Shown here piece after piece: positions 1-10,718 of a DNA stretch of 64,000 nt. A model generated the notes under the pieces. It did not search any database, had not been told where the DNA came from, and saw nothing but the letters and a program-made list of their open reading frames with translations. Position numbers and translations under genes: made by a program. The stretch lies in contig WPDH01000124.1 of the NCBI GenBank assembly GCA_019137255.1, positions 242,768 to 306,767 on the forward strand, read 5' to 3'. The DNA is from Corinectria fuckeliana. Taxonomy: Eukaryota > Ascomycota > Sordariomycetes > Hypocreales > Nectriaceae. Each line of letters opens with the position of its first letter. Position 1 is the stretch's first letter.

Positions 1-259
1 TGGAATCGTCCGAGGAGGTGTTGCCCGACTTGACGACCGCCACGTCGATCAGGTTGGCGCTGACGGTGTTGTTGGCGACAAACACGCTGGTGTCATTATC
101 ACTACACGAGTACGAGCCGCCGTTGACAGTTTGTCCATCATCCAGGTTGTAAAGGCCGGTGCCGCTGTTGACGGTGCTGGAAGGCGGAGACCCGCCAGGG
201 GGTGCAGATTGGGCGGTGGCAACGCCGACCATCAGTCCGGCTTTGAGAAAGGCGCGCAT
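1..259 (-). CDS. Secreted protein, N-terminal part (gene runs off the window)
   Basis: On the minus strand an open frame starts with ATG at 259 and stays open to the window edge, giving 86 residues. It begins with a classical signal peptide (MRAFLKAGLMVGVATAQS), then a Pro/Ser/Gly-rich linker, then a Thr/Ser/Asn/Val-rich stretch with several N-x-T/S sites and one Cys. This composition fits an extracellular wall-associated or beta-helix-type protein, but I do not recognise the family. The small bias to C and G at third positions and the clean signal peptide argue that it is a real gene. Its C-terminal part lies outside this window. Confidence 0.65.
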   Translation of the reverse strand, partial: MRAFLKAGLMVGVATAQSAPPGGSPPSSTVNSGTGLYNLDDGQTVNGGSYSCSDNDTSVFVANNTVSANLIDVAVVKSGNTSSDDS

Positions 260-2340
260 TTTTCTGTGTAAAGCAGAGACAACCAGTGTATATGCTAAAG
301 CGACGATGTGTTGTAAGAAACGAGGACGGTAGTAATAATATGTGAACAGAGCTTGTAATGGGAGGGTAAGGTGGACTGGCCGAGCGGTCATTATATAGCT
401 CTCCATGGAAGAGAAATCCAGTCCAGTATCGTGAGATATCTGCCTACAATAGATAGCTCCTACGTACTTGATTTTAGAATAGAATTGTCGGTCCTCGTAC
501 ACCCCTACTCATATCATACCACCAACCTTACTACTAGCTATCCTCCATCTCAACAAATCAGCAGCTATTGCGTAGTCCCTTGCTACCATGAACTGAAAAG
601 AGACGTAAGAAAACTCAGTTAGACTTCTAGGTGACGTGTTATTGGACTTGCGACTATATGTGTGGCAGCTTAATTAAGCAATGGCGCGATTCTCGCAAGG
701 CCACTGTCCGGGCTTTCGGCGCTTGAAACGGATTCAGACGACTCCGAAATCGGCGCCAAAGCTGAATACAATTTTCCCCAAGTGTCCCGAGGTGTACCGG
801 TAATAAATAGCGATGGCACGAACAATTACGTGTTGATCCATCTGATGGCTGCCATGGAACATGCTACATCAACCCACAGTCGACGAAGCCAGTCGCAACA
901 GACCAGCTTTGTCAATTGCCTTCGTAAAGCAGATGATGCATCCTTAATGCACTTACAATAACAGATACAAGAAATGAGTGGCAGTGGACGTTTATTCATA
1001 TCGCCATTTATATATCGGAGGATTTAAACTACAATATCCATATCATCGTTGTCAAATTATGACGCTGAATGAGAGCACATCATCTAGTATACAAAGAAAA
1101 AAGAGAAACAGAGCCCTGTCACCATATGCCATCAAATAAATTTACGATTGGCTAGCATGTGAAGAGGTGACGAATTGGGCACGGCAGAGAACAGGCTGCT
1201 AGAAAGATTAAACAATACCTCGGCCTGGAAAAGATCAATGCGGCATCATCCGACTTGTGGGGGTGCCGACGCGTCTTTTCCTGCGTGAGTGTTTCAAATG
1301 GGAAGGTGTCGAAACTACCTGATGGGAAGTACTAGAGCAGGCAGAGAGATTAAGGGAAGGGCACTGATAATTGTTTAAGCAGTAATCGAATTTATAACGC
1401 TTACTAGGAGAATAGCAGTCCCTCCTCTTCACGTTGCCCCACACACAACCATGAGATGTTCTACTAGTTCGCTTGCAACTATCTCCTTAACAGCCATTAA
1501 AATCGATCTCATGCCTGCTTCATCAAAAATAATGTCCAGAAAGATTGTGTAGAGAGCGTGGTGGGCCGGATTGGCTTATGTGTGGTGTGGCAAAGTATGT
1601 AAAGTCATTGACCTATGTTATTTTGAAGGCTTCTCTCGTTTGTATGGCCACACCGTTGACGAAACATCATAAATTTAACTCGACAGATGGCCCGCGGTAA
1701 TCATAGGCAGGCTCGGTCTTGAGAAGGCCGAACTAGGGAGTATCATCAGAGTCACGCGGACGAGCAGAAACGACCTGATACAGAGTCGCTAGGAAACCCC
1801 AGATGTGGACGCTTCTCCTAATTGATACCTTCGTCTGCATAGAAGTATTGCGCAGCCCTCTGGGGCTTTAATTTTGTGGATCATATAGTGTAACGGCCGC
1901 ATGTGCGGCGCCTGGGTACGTCCATCACCTGTTCTCTCCTTTCTATAACTGATGGTAACCTAGTTTCTTCCCGTCTAAATATATCCGTGATGTTGGCACC
2001 TTCTAAGATGTAGGCCCGTTAGAAAACGACCCTCTAATATTAGCTCTCGCTGAGGTAGCTACTATATACCCCTACATTAAAGAGCCCGACTTTATTGTCT
2101 CTCTTGGTAGCAGAGAGCCGACGCCAGATAATAGTTTGTCTATAGATACTAATCGTAGCTTCTAGAAGCATAGAGCTTTCCTAAGGCTATATAGCCTATT
2201 CTAGGAGAAAATGCGGGATCGCAAGACGAGACAAATATTTTAAGGTTATCCCAGATATTATCGTCTTAATATCCAGTTCGATGGGAAGGAGCTAAGGCTT
2301 GACGACACAGAGACTATGTCAGAGGTGAAGTTGACGGCTC
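260..2340. other. Intergenic stretch, no supported gene
   Basis: About 2 kb between the secreted-protein start and an amine-oxidase relic. Open frames are short (83 and 69 codons), lack recognisable motifs and have no coherent splice structure. The part from about 1,960 to 2,280 is richer in TA and looks like decayed sequence, possibly upstream remains of the amine-oxidase gene. I see no RNA gene, inverted repeat or tandem repeat that I can support. Confidence 0.5.
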
Positions 2341-2787
2341 AGAGAGCCCACTTACTTTCCAGAACTATCAAAAGCATAGCTCAATGCTTTATAGCGCTCA
2401 CAAAACTACGTTGCTGAGAAATGTCTGGAGCAGACGATTGAAGCATTCCAAAAGCTTCATCCGATGGATGTGAAGAAGCTCGTAAGAGACACCAAAGTTG
2501 AACACCACCTATTCTCACAAGGCTGATTCACTGACGTTTGACTGTAGATATTCCACAACTGGAACACTGACCCTTACTCCCAGGGAGGACCAGCGTGGTG
2601 GGCTCCTGGGTACATGACCCGGTTCCAGGAAGAGTTGCAAAGCCCTCATGGCAATACATTGTTCGCCTCGGCCGATTGGGCGCACGGTTGGGGAGCTTTC
2701 ATTGAAGGTGCAATTGAACAGGGAACTTTGAACGCTAAAGCGGTTCTATCACACCTGCAGTCGCAAGCGTCTTCTTCGAATGCCTGA
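2341..2787 (+). pseudogene. Flavin amine oxidase (MAO-like), C-terminal relic
   Basis: Two joined segments encode the C-terminus of a fungal flavin-containing monoamine oxidase. The segment ending at 2481 reads QNYVAEKCLEQTIEAFQKLH; a 66-base GT...AG intron (2482-2547) follows, then a segment to a TGA at 2785-2787 that includes WWAPGYMTRF and SADWAHGWGAFIEGAIEQG. The last motif is the C-terminal FAD-binding segment of the family (tryptophan, glycine, then the GA-x-x-G end). Upstream the same frame holds two TAG codons (about 2,377 and 2,392), and the remaining roughly 400 residues of a normal enzyme, including the N-terminal GxGxxG dinucleotide motif, are not found. I read it as a truncated dead gene. 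Confidence 0.7.
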
Positions 2788-3313
2788 GGAGGTTGCTTTG
2801 TGGAGGACCACATACGTAGAGCCCTATCTTTACATGTAGACTTCTTGGAGTAAACGCAATATAGGCAGATATTAGTATTAAGAAATATGACTATCTGGGA
2901 TTGTTGAAATCATGGACAGAATTACAATTTGACTTATAGGTGCTGCTTCCATCAACTCCTGTCGTAGCTTGATAAAGTTGTACATCGTTACAGCAACAGG
3001 GTGAAAGACTTTGTGGTTCACTTCGAGTCATTACTAAAGAAAGATGTGCTGTCTATCACTGCCGCGCTCGAACGCGTTCTCAAGGAGTGATAGTGGGTCT
3101 CTTTCTCAATACGTCTGACAGTCTGAAGCTCACCATATGGCCATTCTAGAAGCTAGGTTCCTAATATTTCTGTATAAGAGAAGTTCACGTCGCACGTATG
3201 AAACAGTATTATAGCAAAGCTTGTAAAGAGAGAAGGTTGAAGACTTCATGATTAGCTAGCATATCTCAACCTAATATACCCTCATTTAGCCTCATCTCTC
3301 TTTCCCGCTCTCA
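2788..3313. other. Intergenic stretch with a short coding-like scrap
   Basis: This holds no supported gene. Around 3,000-3,090 on the plus strand one frame reads a charged segment ending in a TGA at 3088-3090 (for example RVKDFVVHFESLLKKDV). It could be a decayed gene end, but it has no start, no recognisable family and no upstream exon. The rest is TA-rich 3' flank shared by the amine-oxidase relic and the permease gene, which converge here. Confidence 0.4.
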
Positions 3314-5036
3314 TCAGTCGTCTTCAACAGTATTGAGTGCGTTGAGAGTATCCCAGTCGATGTTGGGACTTTCGAAGTGGCGTTTCTGAAACGACCACAA
3401 GCCCAGAGTAAGGATTAATAGTATGAAAAGCACGACAGAAGTATAGTCCATGGAGCCGGCAGCCACAGATAACGCTCCCGGCAGACAAAAGAAGATCCCG
3501 ATGATTGTCACCCACAAGGGAGCAAAGAAATTGGGGATGTATCCCCATTTTCCAAGGTTCAAATACCGCTTGGGGAGCTTGGATCTGCCGTAGGTGGCGC
3601 AGATTCCCTGTGGCACACAGTAAGTGATGTTCAATGCGAGGACTGCGGTGGTGATGATGGAGTTGAACGCCGCAGTTGAAGCAATGTATAAGAGCCCGTA
3701 AACGGCGCAGAAGCACGAGGAAAGAATTGTAGCCCTCAGCGGTAACTGGTATCGTTGGTTGATCTCGGTCCAGTATTCATGATATGGAAGACCCTTCTAC
3801 GATGTTGTTAGCAGGCCCGTCAAAAGGACACGGGAGAGGTATTGACTTACATCACGGGCAAAGGCCCAGGTCATTCTTCCGCAGGTAATCCACTGACTAG
3901 GTAAGGCAGCTGAAAGTGAAAGGTCAGATATAAGACTGCCACAAATTGATGGAGGCTTACAGTAGTACACCGCAATCGTCCAGGCCTTCAGAAAGGTTGC
4001 CATGGCCTTACTTCCTGTTGCCTGGTAAAATAGCTCCATGCTTGGCAGTGGGGAGTTGATAACAGCGTCGATGTCTTTGATGGTGAACATGTAGGCGATT
4101 GCAAGTGGTACGGTAGTGACGATACCAATAAGCATCGTGACATTCCTGGATTTGTTCTGTCAGAACGGAAGCTTGGGAGGTTAAATAAATAAGATTAGAG
4201 AAGCATCTCACATTACTTGTGGTAGTCGTTTTCCAGGGTGCATGACCTCTTCGGCGATATGGATGACTGCATCCGTCCCACCGTACGCGTAGAGAGCATT
4301 GCCAATTCCGAGCATCCAGGAAATTCCGGATGGCCAGCCAGTGATGTTGTTGCCAGTCTGGATGATGGTTTCTCCGGGCTGAAAGTAGTCACACATAACA
4401 GAGATAGACACAAAGACAACGATACATCCAACGATGGAGAGATGCAGCGCAAATTGTGTCATCTTACCCATGTGGCGGTTCGGCACAATGAAGATAGGAA
4501 TCACTAAGGCCTCATTAGCTTATAGATGGACGGCATGTGAACTGTACTCACTCGTGACGAGAATTCCCAGATCAAACAATAGATATGTCTGCCACTGTGT
4601 TGCGTGGAAGCTCGGCTTCCACCAGGAGACGAGTCCCATAGTAGAGACGGTACCCAAGGATATACCGGAGCATGTCACAATCCACCGTCCAATCACGTTC
4701 AGTGTCCCGACCATGAAAGCTGCGAACCTTTTGTGTTTTTCGGGGGCGAGGATGTATGTGAAGTGATATTGATCCTGTTGGGAGCGCTCCGTTAGTTCTC
4801 GGACAAGAGCAAGGCGTGTGGGATGTGAAACCTACTCCAGACGATGGAAAGGCAGATGCGAGCTCTGACAGGCCTAAAGTTATGGTCCATTGAACGAAAC
4901 CAGCCACGATGACAGCAAAGACAACCGCCTGTGGACCTCCCGCTGCAAGGGTGACACCGAAGCAACTGGTGTACGACATCCACGAATTCGTGATGCTGGG
5001 AAGCAGAGAGCGATTAGCCATCAGCAATCGTTTCAT
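3314..5036 (-). CDS. APC-superfamily permease (GABA/choline/amino-acid permease-like)
   Basis: This is a multi-exon gene for a plasma-membrane amine or amino-acid permease. Exons are 5036-4836, 4774-4552, 4503-4212, 4145-3961, 3909-3851 and 3796-3314; all introns are GT...AG and the joined frame gives 480 residues. Family hallmarks in order: ITNSWMSY, GGPQAVVF, LGLSELASAFPSSG, then WIVTCSG, YAYGGTDAVIHIAEE, YYSALPSQW with RMTWAFARD, and PNIDW near the end. Ten or more hydrophobic segments are visible. The family is usually 510-540 residues with a longer cytosolic N-terminus and an intact first membrane segment. Here the region before ITNSW is irregular: a possible 59-base intron or a small deletion, no good ATG in the upstream frame. 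Substrate cannot be told from sequence. Function is uncertain if the 5' end is really damaged. Confidence 0.75.
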
Positions 5037-5451
5037 GTCGATGGAATCGTCTACAAGTGGCGGTTGTAATCGGATTTGGGACTGTAGCCACTCTGTGTTG
5101 AACTTGTGCTAGATACGGAACTGAATTCCTTGAATCGTTGAAAATAGGTGCGTAGTCCTCCTCGCTCCAACTCTCTTGACGTGACCCATCCCGTAGAAAT
5201 GCTGAGGCGATTTGTTCTGGCATGATGCAGCCGGCGAGGCCCACCACAACTCCAATGGGCCCTGGTCCCTGACGAGCTTTCGCCTTGAGAGCACTTCGGG
5301 TGAACTAAGGCTTCAACTATTATCGAATGACGTTTGGTGCATGGTGGTCAGTGTGTCTCAACCATCGACTTTCTAGACTAATGGCCTTCCCGGACGTATA
5401 ATCTAGCATCCCATTATGAACCCTGGTATGCATGTACGCAAATGTTTCAAG

Positions 5452-8151
5452 TTAGAGTCCGACATTTTCACATACTTGGATATGCATCAAGAGGGCACCC
5501 AGCGCATTTTTAGACGCGTCGTTCCAATCCGGTGTGTTGATTTCAACGCTCCTACTTGGCTTTAGGGCGGCTTGAGAAATCTTCTTCTTAAACAGCTTGT
5601 TGAAGATATCATCAGTCCGAGGAAACTTGCCATCTGACTCCCTGGCCATCATGGTGAATGCGTTGACCATTGCGGTGCGGTCCTGGAACGGGTTGCGTTT
5701 GTCTTTTCCATACTCGTCGCCATGTAAAAGCCTCGCACTCAGTATCAAGACGCCAGCCAGTCCCGAAGCTGCGGCGGTAGCGACGGAGCTCCCAGACTCG
5801 TACGCGACCGACTTGTGATCTTTGGACGGAAAGGGGACGTTGCGGCCGGGGAACCAAAAGTCGACTCTGTCATCCACCCAGGTCAACTTCTCGCCGGTAA
5901 ACGTGGCACCGCCGATGCGGATGCACTGGTTCCAGCCGCCCGGGAAGCATTCGTCTTTGTTGTTCGCTCCTTGGTCGCTGGCCGAGCCAAACATGAGAAT
6001 GTTCTCGGAATTTGCCTTGTTTATCGCAGCTTTTAGTTTGTCAATATCCTCATTCTCTTGTCCAGTTGCCTGAATCGTCCAGCTCATCGAGATAACGTCG
6101 ACGCCACAGCTGACCGCCCAGTCGACAGCCTAGGTGCAAGTCAGCCCAAGTTTCCGTTTCTCCCCTGTTTGCTTTTCCCGAATTTGCACAAAGACCGATA
6201 TCATGAAGGACACCGAAAGCGATAAGAGACATACCTTGGCCGCTGACCTCGCTGTAACACGACGACCACTCCCTGTCAATGCGGGAAGCTCTTCGAGTCT
6301 TGCAATGTACAGTTGGGTAGCCGGGCAAATGTCGCAAATGAGCTGCGCCATCAAAGTGCCATGCTTGCCACGAGGCACGAAATAGGAGTTCACGAGGATA
6401 GAGGAGTGCGGGTAAGGGCAAAAGGTGGCGCCTCCGGCAATTTTGGATGGCAGGTCATGCAGAGTAGCGTCGATGCCGTCGTCGATAATGGCGATTTTGA
6501 CAGATGGAACTTGTTTGCCTTTACCAAGGGACATGGAAGCGTTCATCAGGAATGTTGAGTAGTCTCGGACGCTCCTGATCCAAGGGGGGGCCCTGTTTTT
6601 GTTTTCTTCGTTAGAGATGCTGTTTTGCACGAGGATATGTGTTCAACGTACTCTTCAATGCTTTCCGTGGTTGAGAGCCCTGAAGAAAACTTGTCTGCAT
6701 GGTTGTCTGCAATAATCTTGACGTCGATCTTGCCACCGTTCAGTCCTTTTTGTCCCTTCTGTACCTGCTTGAAGATTCTCTCTTGGAAACGCCTGTTGTT
6801 TCGTTTCCATCTTTCGTTGTCGTCAAGACCCTATTTAGGTCACACAAAGTTAGAAACTTGCCAGGCTAACACCCTTGTGATTTCACTTAGTCTTGTAAGT
6901 ATCCTGGAAACATACATCTTGAACAAAGAGATTAATCTTCTTAAGCTGCAGAACTCGTGTTAGTAGTGTGAGAGCCAAGCTTGGGTGGTTGGTTCCCAGA
7001 AGAAAAGCCATGGAGTGACATACGTGAGGAAACTTGTCACGGTTCCCGAGTCCTTCTGCACTTGCCCAGCCCATCAAGAGCAGAGATCAGCCCTCTTCCA
7101 GTCCCACTCCTCCACCTTGAACCCGTACAATGCGTCCACGATGGCTGCATCGGCGTGGGGATCATCTCCGTCGTCGACAACCATGACCTTGATGATTTCA
7201 CGAACGCCCCGGCGCCACAGCCAGTCAAACACTGCAACGAGATCAGAACGTCCGGTACGATGAAGCTCAGATTGCGCATCTTCAGGCGACGCTTGAAGGC
7301 TACGACAAAACCATGTGTTAGCCTGGCTCTGCCTGGTAGCACTATAGGTTTCGCGAGGGCAAACGTAGAGTTACAACCAACCTTCTTGGGTTCCTAGAGG
7401 ACCGAGGCTCGACAGAGAGAACGGGCAGCGCCACATATTTGAGAATGCTCTCAAACTTGAGGTGTTTTTCCAGCTGGTCGAGATACTCGTGCTTCATAAC
7501 AGGAGTCGGCATTCCTTCGAGATCGAACTCGATGTGACATTCTGAAGGTTTTGTTGTCAGCACTCTTGGTCAAGGGTGTTTCCGTGGCCCCGGGACGCAC
7601 CTTGGCCTGGCTTGTAGAGTCGCTTCATTGTTTCCTCTCGCGACCTGCTCTTGCACATGCAAAACGATCTGATGTAATGGGCGACCGGGTCTTCGACGAC
7701 AATGATGCGCCTGGCACGAGACTCGCGGATTTCCTCCGTCTCCCCCCGAGGTCGCGGCTTTTTTTCAGCGTACGCTTTGACGAGTTCTTGTACAAGCGGG
7801 TCGTTGAGCAAGACATACTCTCGTTCTTGATAAGGGGTTCTGTCGGCTTTGTTCTTGATGGTCAGGGCTTCTGGGCATGCTTCCACAAGCAGCCGTACGC
7901 TGTGTTGGGGAGGTAGCTCCATCGAATCTCAGAATGAGCCTCGTCGTAACTAACCAGAGCCTGGAAATTCTGAACAGCAATATGTAGAGGTGTGTCCTCT
8001 GGCGATCTTTCCAAGCTCTGCCCCGTAGGTAGCATCATAGACATAGGTTTCTTAAACTGCCCGATTACAAACTACAGGTCAGGTTCTTCGACACGGGAAT
8101 GGCTAGCCGGGCCCTAAATTCGGGGATGTTATCCCAGATCTGGGTCCTCAT
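5452..8151 (-). pseudogene. Ankyrin-repeat/subtilisin-like (S8) serine protease, apparently disrupted
   Basis: A large multi-intron gene. The 5' part has an ankyrin-type repeat (EDTPLHIAVQN near 7,985; EALTIKNKADRTPYQ near 7,860). A middle region contains FDWLWRRGVREIIKV. The C-terminal S8 catalytic domain shows Asp (IAIIDDGID), His (KHGTLMA) and Ser (ESGSSVATAAAS). Supported introns are 6130-6234, 6593-6651, 6831-6915, 6946-7023, 7300-7381, 7542-7600 and perhaps 7917-7954. No signal peptide is seen, so an intracellular protease is likely; this architecture is known in filamentous fungi. Two lesions are apparent. At about 7,077 an in-frame TGA follows DLCS, and the reading resumes one base off at GWASAEGL, as if about 25-30 codons were deleted. 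At the 5' end a TAG precedes FVIGQFKKPM. The start near 8151 is a guess. Confidence 0.6.
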
Positions 8152-8442
8152 AGGGGTCTGCGATCCCAAAAGTGGGCCCCTCTAGGCATAGATACAGTGT
8201 TAGTCTAGGTCCCGGGCAGACCCCAGGGGCGTTTCGGGAGGGATTGGTGGATGGATTCACCTTGCTCTGTCCAAAGCTGGAGATGGTGTTTACGTCACGG
8301 CACGGTTAGCCCGCAGCAATGGCGCAGGTGAGTTGTGCCAGCCACATCATTGGTTTCTCCTCATTTCGGCATCTCTTGTCCCTGATGTCTGTCCTGTTAT
8401 CATCTTCCCCTGGCTCGAGAACCATCAATGGCCTTGTAAGCT
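8152..8442. other. Divergent intergenic region
   Basis: About 290 bases between the 5' ends of the broken subtilase gene and the bZIP pseudogene, which are divergently arranged. It contains several short G/C-rich palindrome-like runs around 8,100-8,240. I see no gene or clear promoter element. Confidence 0.35.
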
Positions 8443-10047
8443 ATGTCTCCACCCAGCACGAAAGACAGCGAGGCGGTCTCTACCTTGACCGCGCAGAAAC
8501 TTAGGAAGAGAGAGCTTGGCCGCCGAGCTCAACGCACGGCTCGTGTGAAGACCAAGAGCCGCATCGCCCATCTCGAGAATCTGGTCGAGACCTTCCGCCG
8601 CCACGATGCAAACGGGGCCGCCACATCTCTTGTAGAGCAGCTGCGAGAAGTGTCTGCAGAACGAGATCAGTTCAAGCCCTTTCTGCAGTCGCTTGATGAA
8701 TCCATCAAGTCCCATTTAGCCGGTGCTGCTAGTACGGTCGTGAGCTTGGATATACCCAGCCAGCCTCTAGACCAAGGCCAAACGCAACGCCGGGATGCTT
8801 CGGCTGCCACTCATACTCCCGGATCGTCAGCCATTGTTCCCCCAGCTGTTTCTAACCTGTCACTCAGTGGTCTCGAGACCAACATGGACGTTTTTGTCGA
8901 CAGCTCATCAATCAACTCTGGTGCTGTTTTGCCTGGGATGATGCCTCACCAAGACTCTGATGCCGAGGGACCCGAGTTTTCCATTGCATCGCACCCATTC
9001 AACTCTGCAATCAGCGAAGATACCGTCACCGCCATGCCAGACTTGACCTGCCCCTGCGCCTCTTCTCGTACTCGTCGGTTGTTCGACGGGACGGAAGTGA
9101 GTTTTAACATCTGGAATGCCGCCAACCAAATTTTGAGCAAACCCGACAATCTCCCTAACAACAATTCTGAGACCAGGCTGATCCCTGACGATATAGTTGT
9201 GAGGGCAGTCCTTGAGGGATGGGATAGTGTGGCCAAGATTTACCGCAAGTTAGATTCTTCCTAGAACAAGGTCCGTCAGCTTGATGATCTTGGATTTACG
9301 GGCTGTAGTCAGACGGAACGATTGGGCATCTTGCGCATGATGGTTTACTTCTTGATGCAATCTCACGATCATGACACTCTCGCTGATCCCGCCACTTTCC
9401 CACGGTGGTATAATGGATGGTTAGTTGTGACCGTTTTCAGGTCATCGCCATTCACTAAAGAGATACAGGCAAAAATCGCGCCCCTTGTGCTCCCTGCATC
9501 GCATATTTACCATGGTGAGTGATATTCGGCCCCATTTGTACAAAATTTGCTCAGCCTGTACAGGGCAAGCGTCCGCGATCGGCTCATCCAATCTCAACGT
9601 CAAAATTGCCACAACACTTTCTGGTAACTATTCAAAGAACACATTCGTATCCTTTGGCCTTTTCAATTCCGTGACTGCTACACGCAAAACGTTCAACATG
9701 GACGATACCACATATCGAGTCTGTTTGAGCAGACAATCCGGGATTCCTGATCGTGGACGATGGAACAGCCTTTCTTCGAGTACTTCCCGGAATTGCATCA
9801 ATATATACCTATGTTATTGGAAGCGCCGGCTCCGATGTCAATCTTGAGCGCTTGTGAACCTAGCATGTTGTACGCGCCCTCGACGGATCAGGCTGGTGAG
9901 GATATAGGAACAACATCCTACGCTGATGTCGAGTCCCAGATTGTAGCTCTGCCGTTTTATGGGCCCCCAAGTGGTCGGTCACCATACCAGCCAGGCGAAG
10001 ATGCTGGATGGTGTATCAATTTTCTCATATCTGGAAATCAAGGATAA
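8443..10047 (+). pseudogene. bZIP transcription factor with DUF3425 tail, broken by stop codons
   Basis: The start at 8443 gives a fungal bZIP: basic region KLRKRELGRRAQRTARVKTKSR, then a leucine-zipper-like segment (IAHLENLVETF), a Ser/Pro-rich linker, and the DUF3425 region beginning at NIWNAANQILSK. The first open frame ends at TAG 9262-9264, but the same frame continues with clear homology (QLDDLGFTGCSQTERL, RDRLIQSQRQNCHNTFW, HIRILWPFQFRDC, QPFFEYFPEL) to TAA at 10045-10047. In-frame stops at 9262, 9520, 9634 and 9748 interrupt it. Each lies one C-to-T or G-to-A transition from a sense codon. The 9520 stop could sit in an intron (9519-9563, frame-preserving but with a weak donor). An intact protein would be a nuclear regulator of about 530 residues. 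This copy probably yields at most a 273-residue truncated bZIP. Confidence 0.75.
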
Positions 10048-10718
10048 ATAACTGCTACATATGTAAATAACAACCATGGTTGTATTTGGCACAAAAATCT
10101 GTGATGAGACTAAAAGCAAAAAAACGCTTGTCCTATATCTGCCCACAACTAGGCCGCCATATTTCCCAGGTCTTGAGTTTATATAACGGGGTAGGTGATT
10201 GCCTAACATAGTCTCTTAAGAATGCTACACCCGTGGTATTCCCTCTCTCACTTGGCTTAGGTATAGGCATCAACGCAGCCAGTTATGAGCGGCGCTCTAG
10301 CTTTTTGCGGCTCGCTCACGCGAACTCCAGCGGTTCTGTCAATTGCCAGAATAGCACCGAAGTTCGCCAGCTCTTTGTGCAGGACTGAAGATAATAGAGT
10401 GTTATTAAAGTGCAAATCAGTTGGTGCAGTAGCTCATTGGTTGTTCAAAAAGGCATCAGAGACACTGATTGGCGAGCACTCTTTTTCATGATGCGTAGCA
10501 TACCATTTATAATATAATAGACTACCTCATACCTACTACCTCATACCTACTATGTGCTAGAATACTCCTATGTACCTGAAACATCTTTCAATTACCCACG
10601 ATTAAACAGTAATTCGGATATCCATTCCGACACCTCTTCTCCCACCTAATAACCAGTGCCGTATCGCTTGTAGCCCGTATTAAATTATCATGTCATGATT
10701 GTGATCATTTGGTCTTTC
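10048..10718. other. Intergenic stretch
   Basis: Convergent 3' flanks of the bZIP pseudogene and the repeat-containing secreted protein. A short direct repeat (CTACCTCATAC twice, near 10,524-10,550) sits in TA-rich sequence. No gene is supported; the short open frames have no motif. Confidence 0.4.

Noticed and set aside
3003..3090. Coding-like scrap ending in TGA
   Set aside because: Too short and no family match to assert a gene; mentioned in the intergenic entry.
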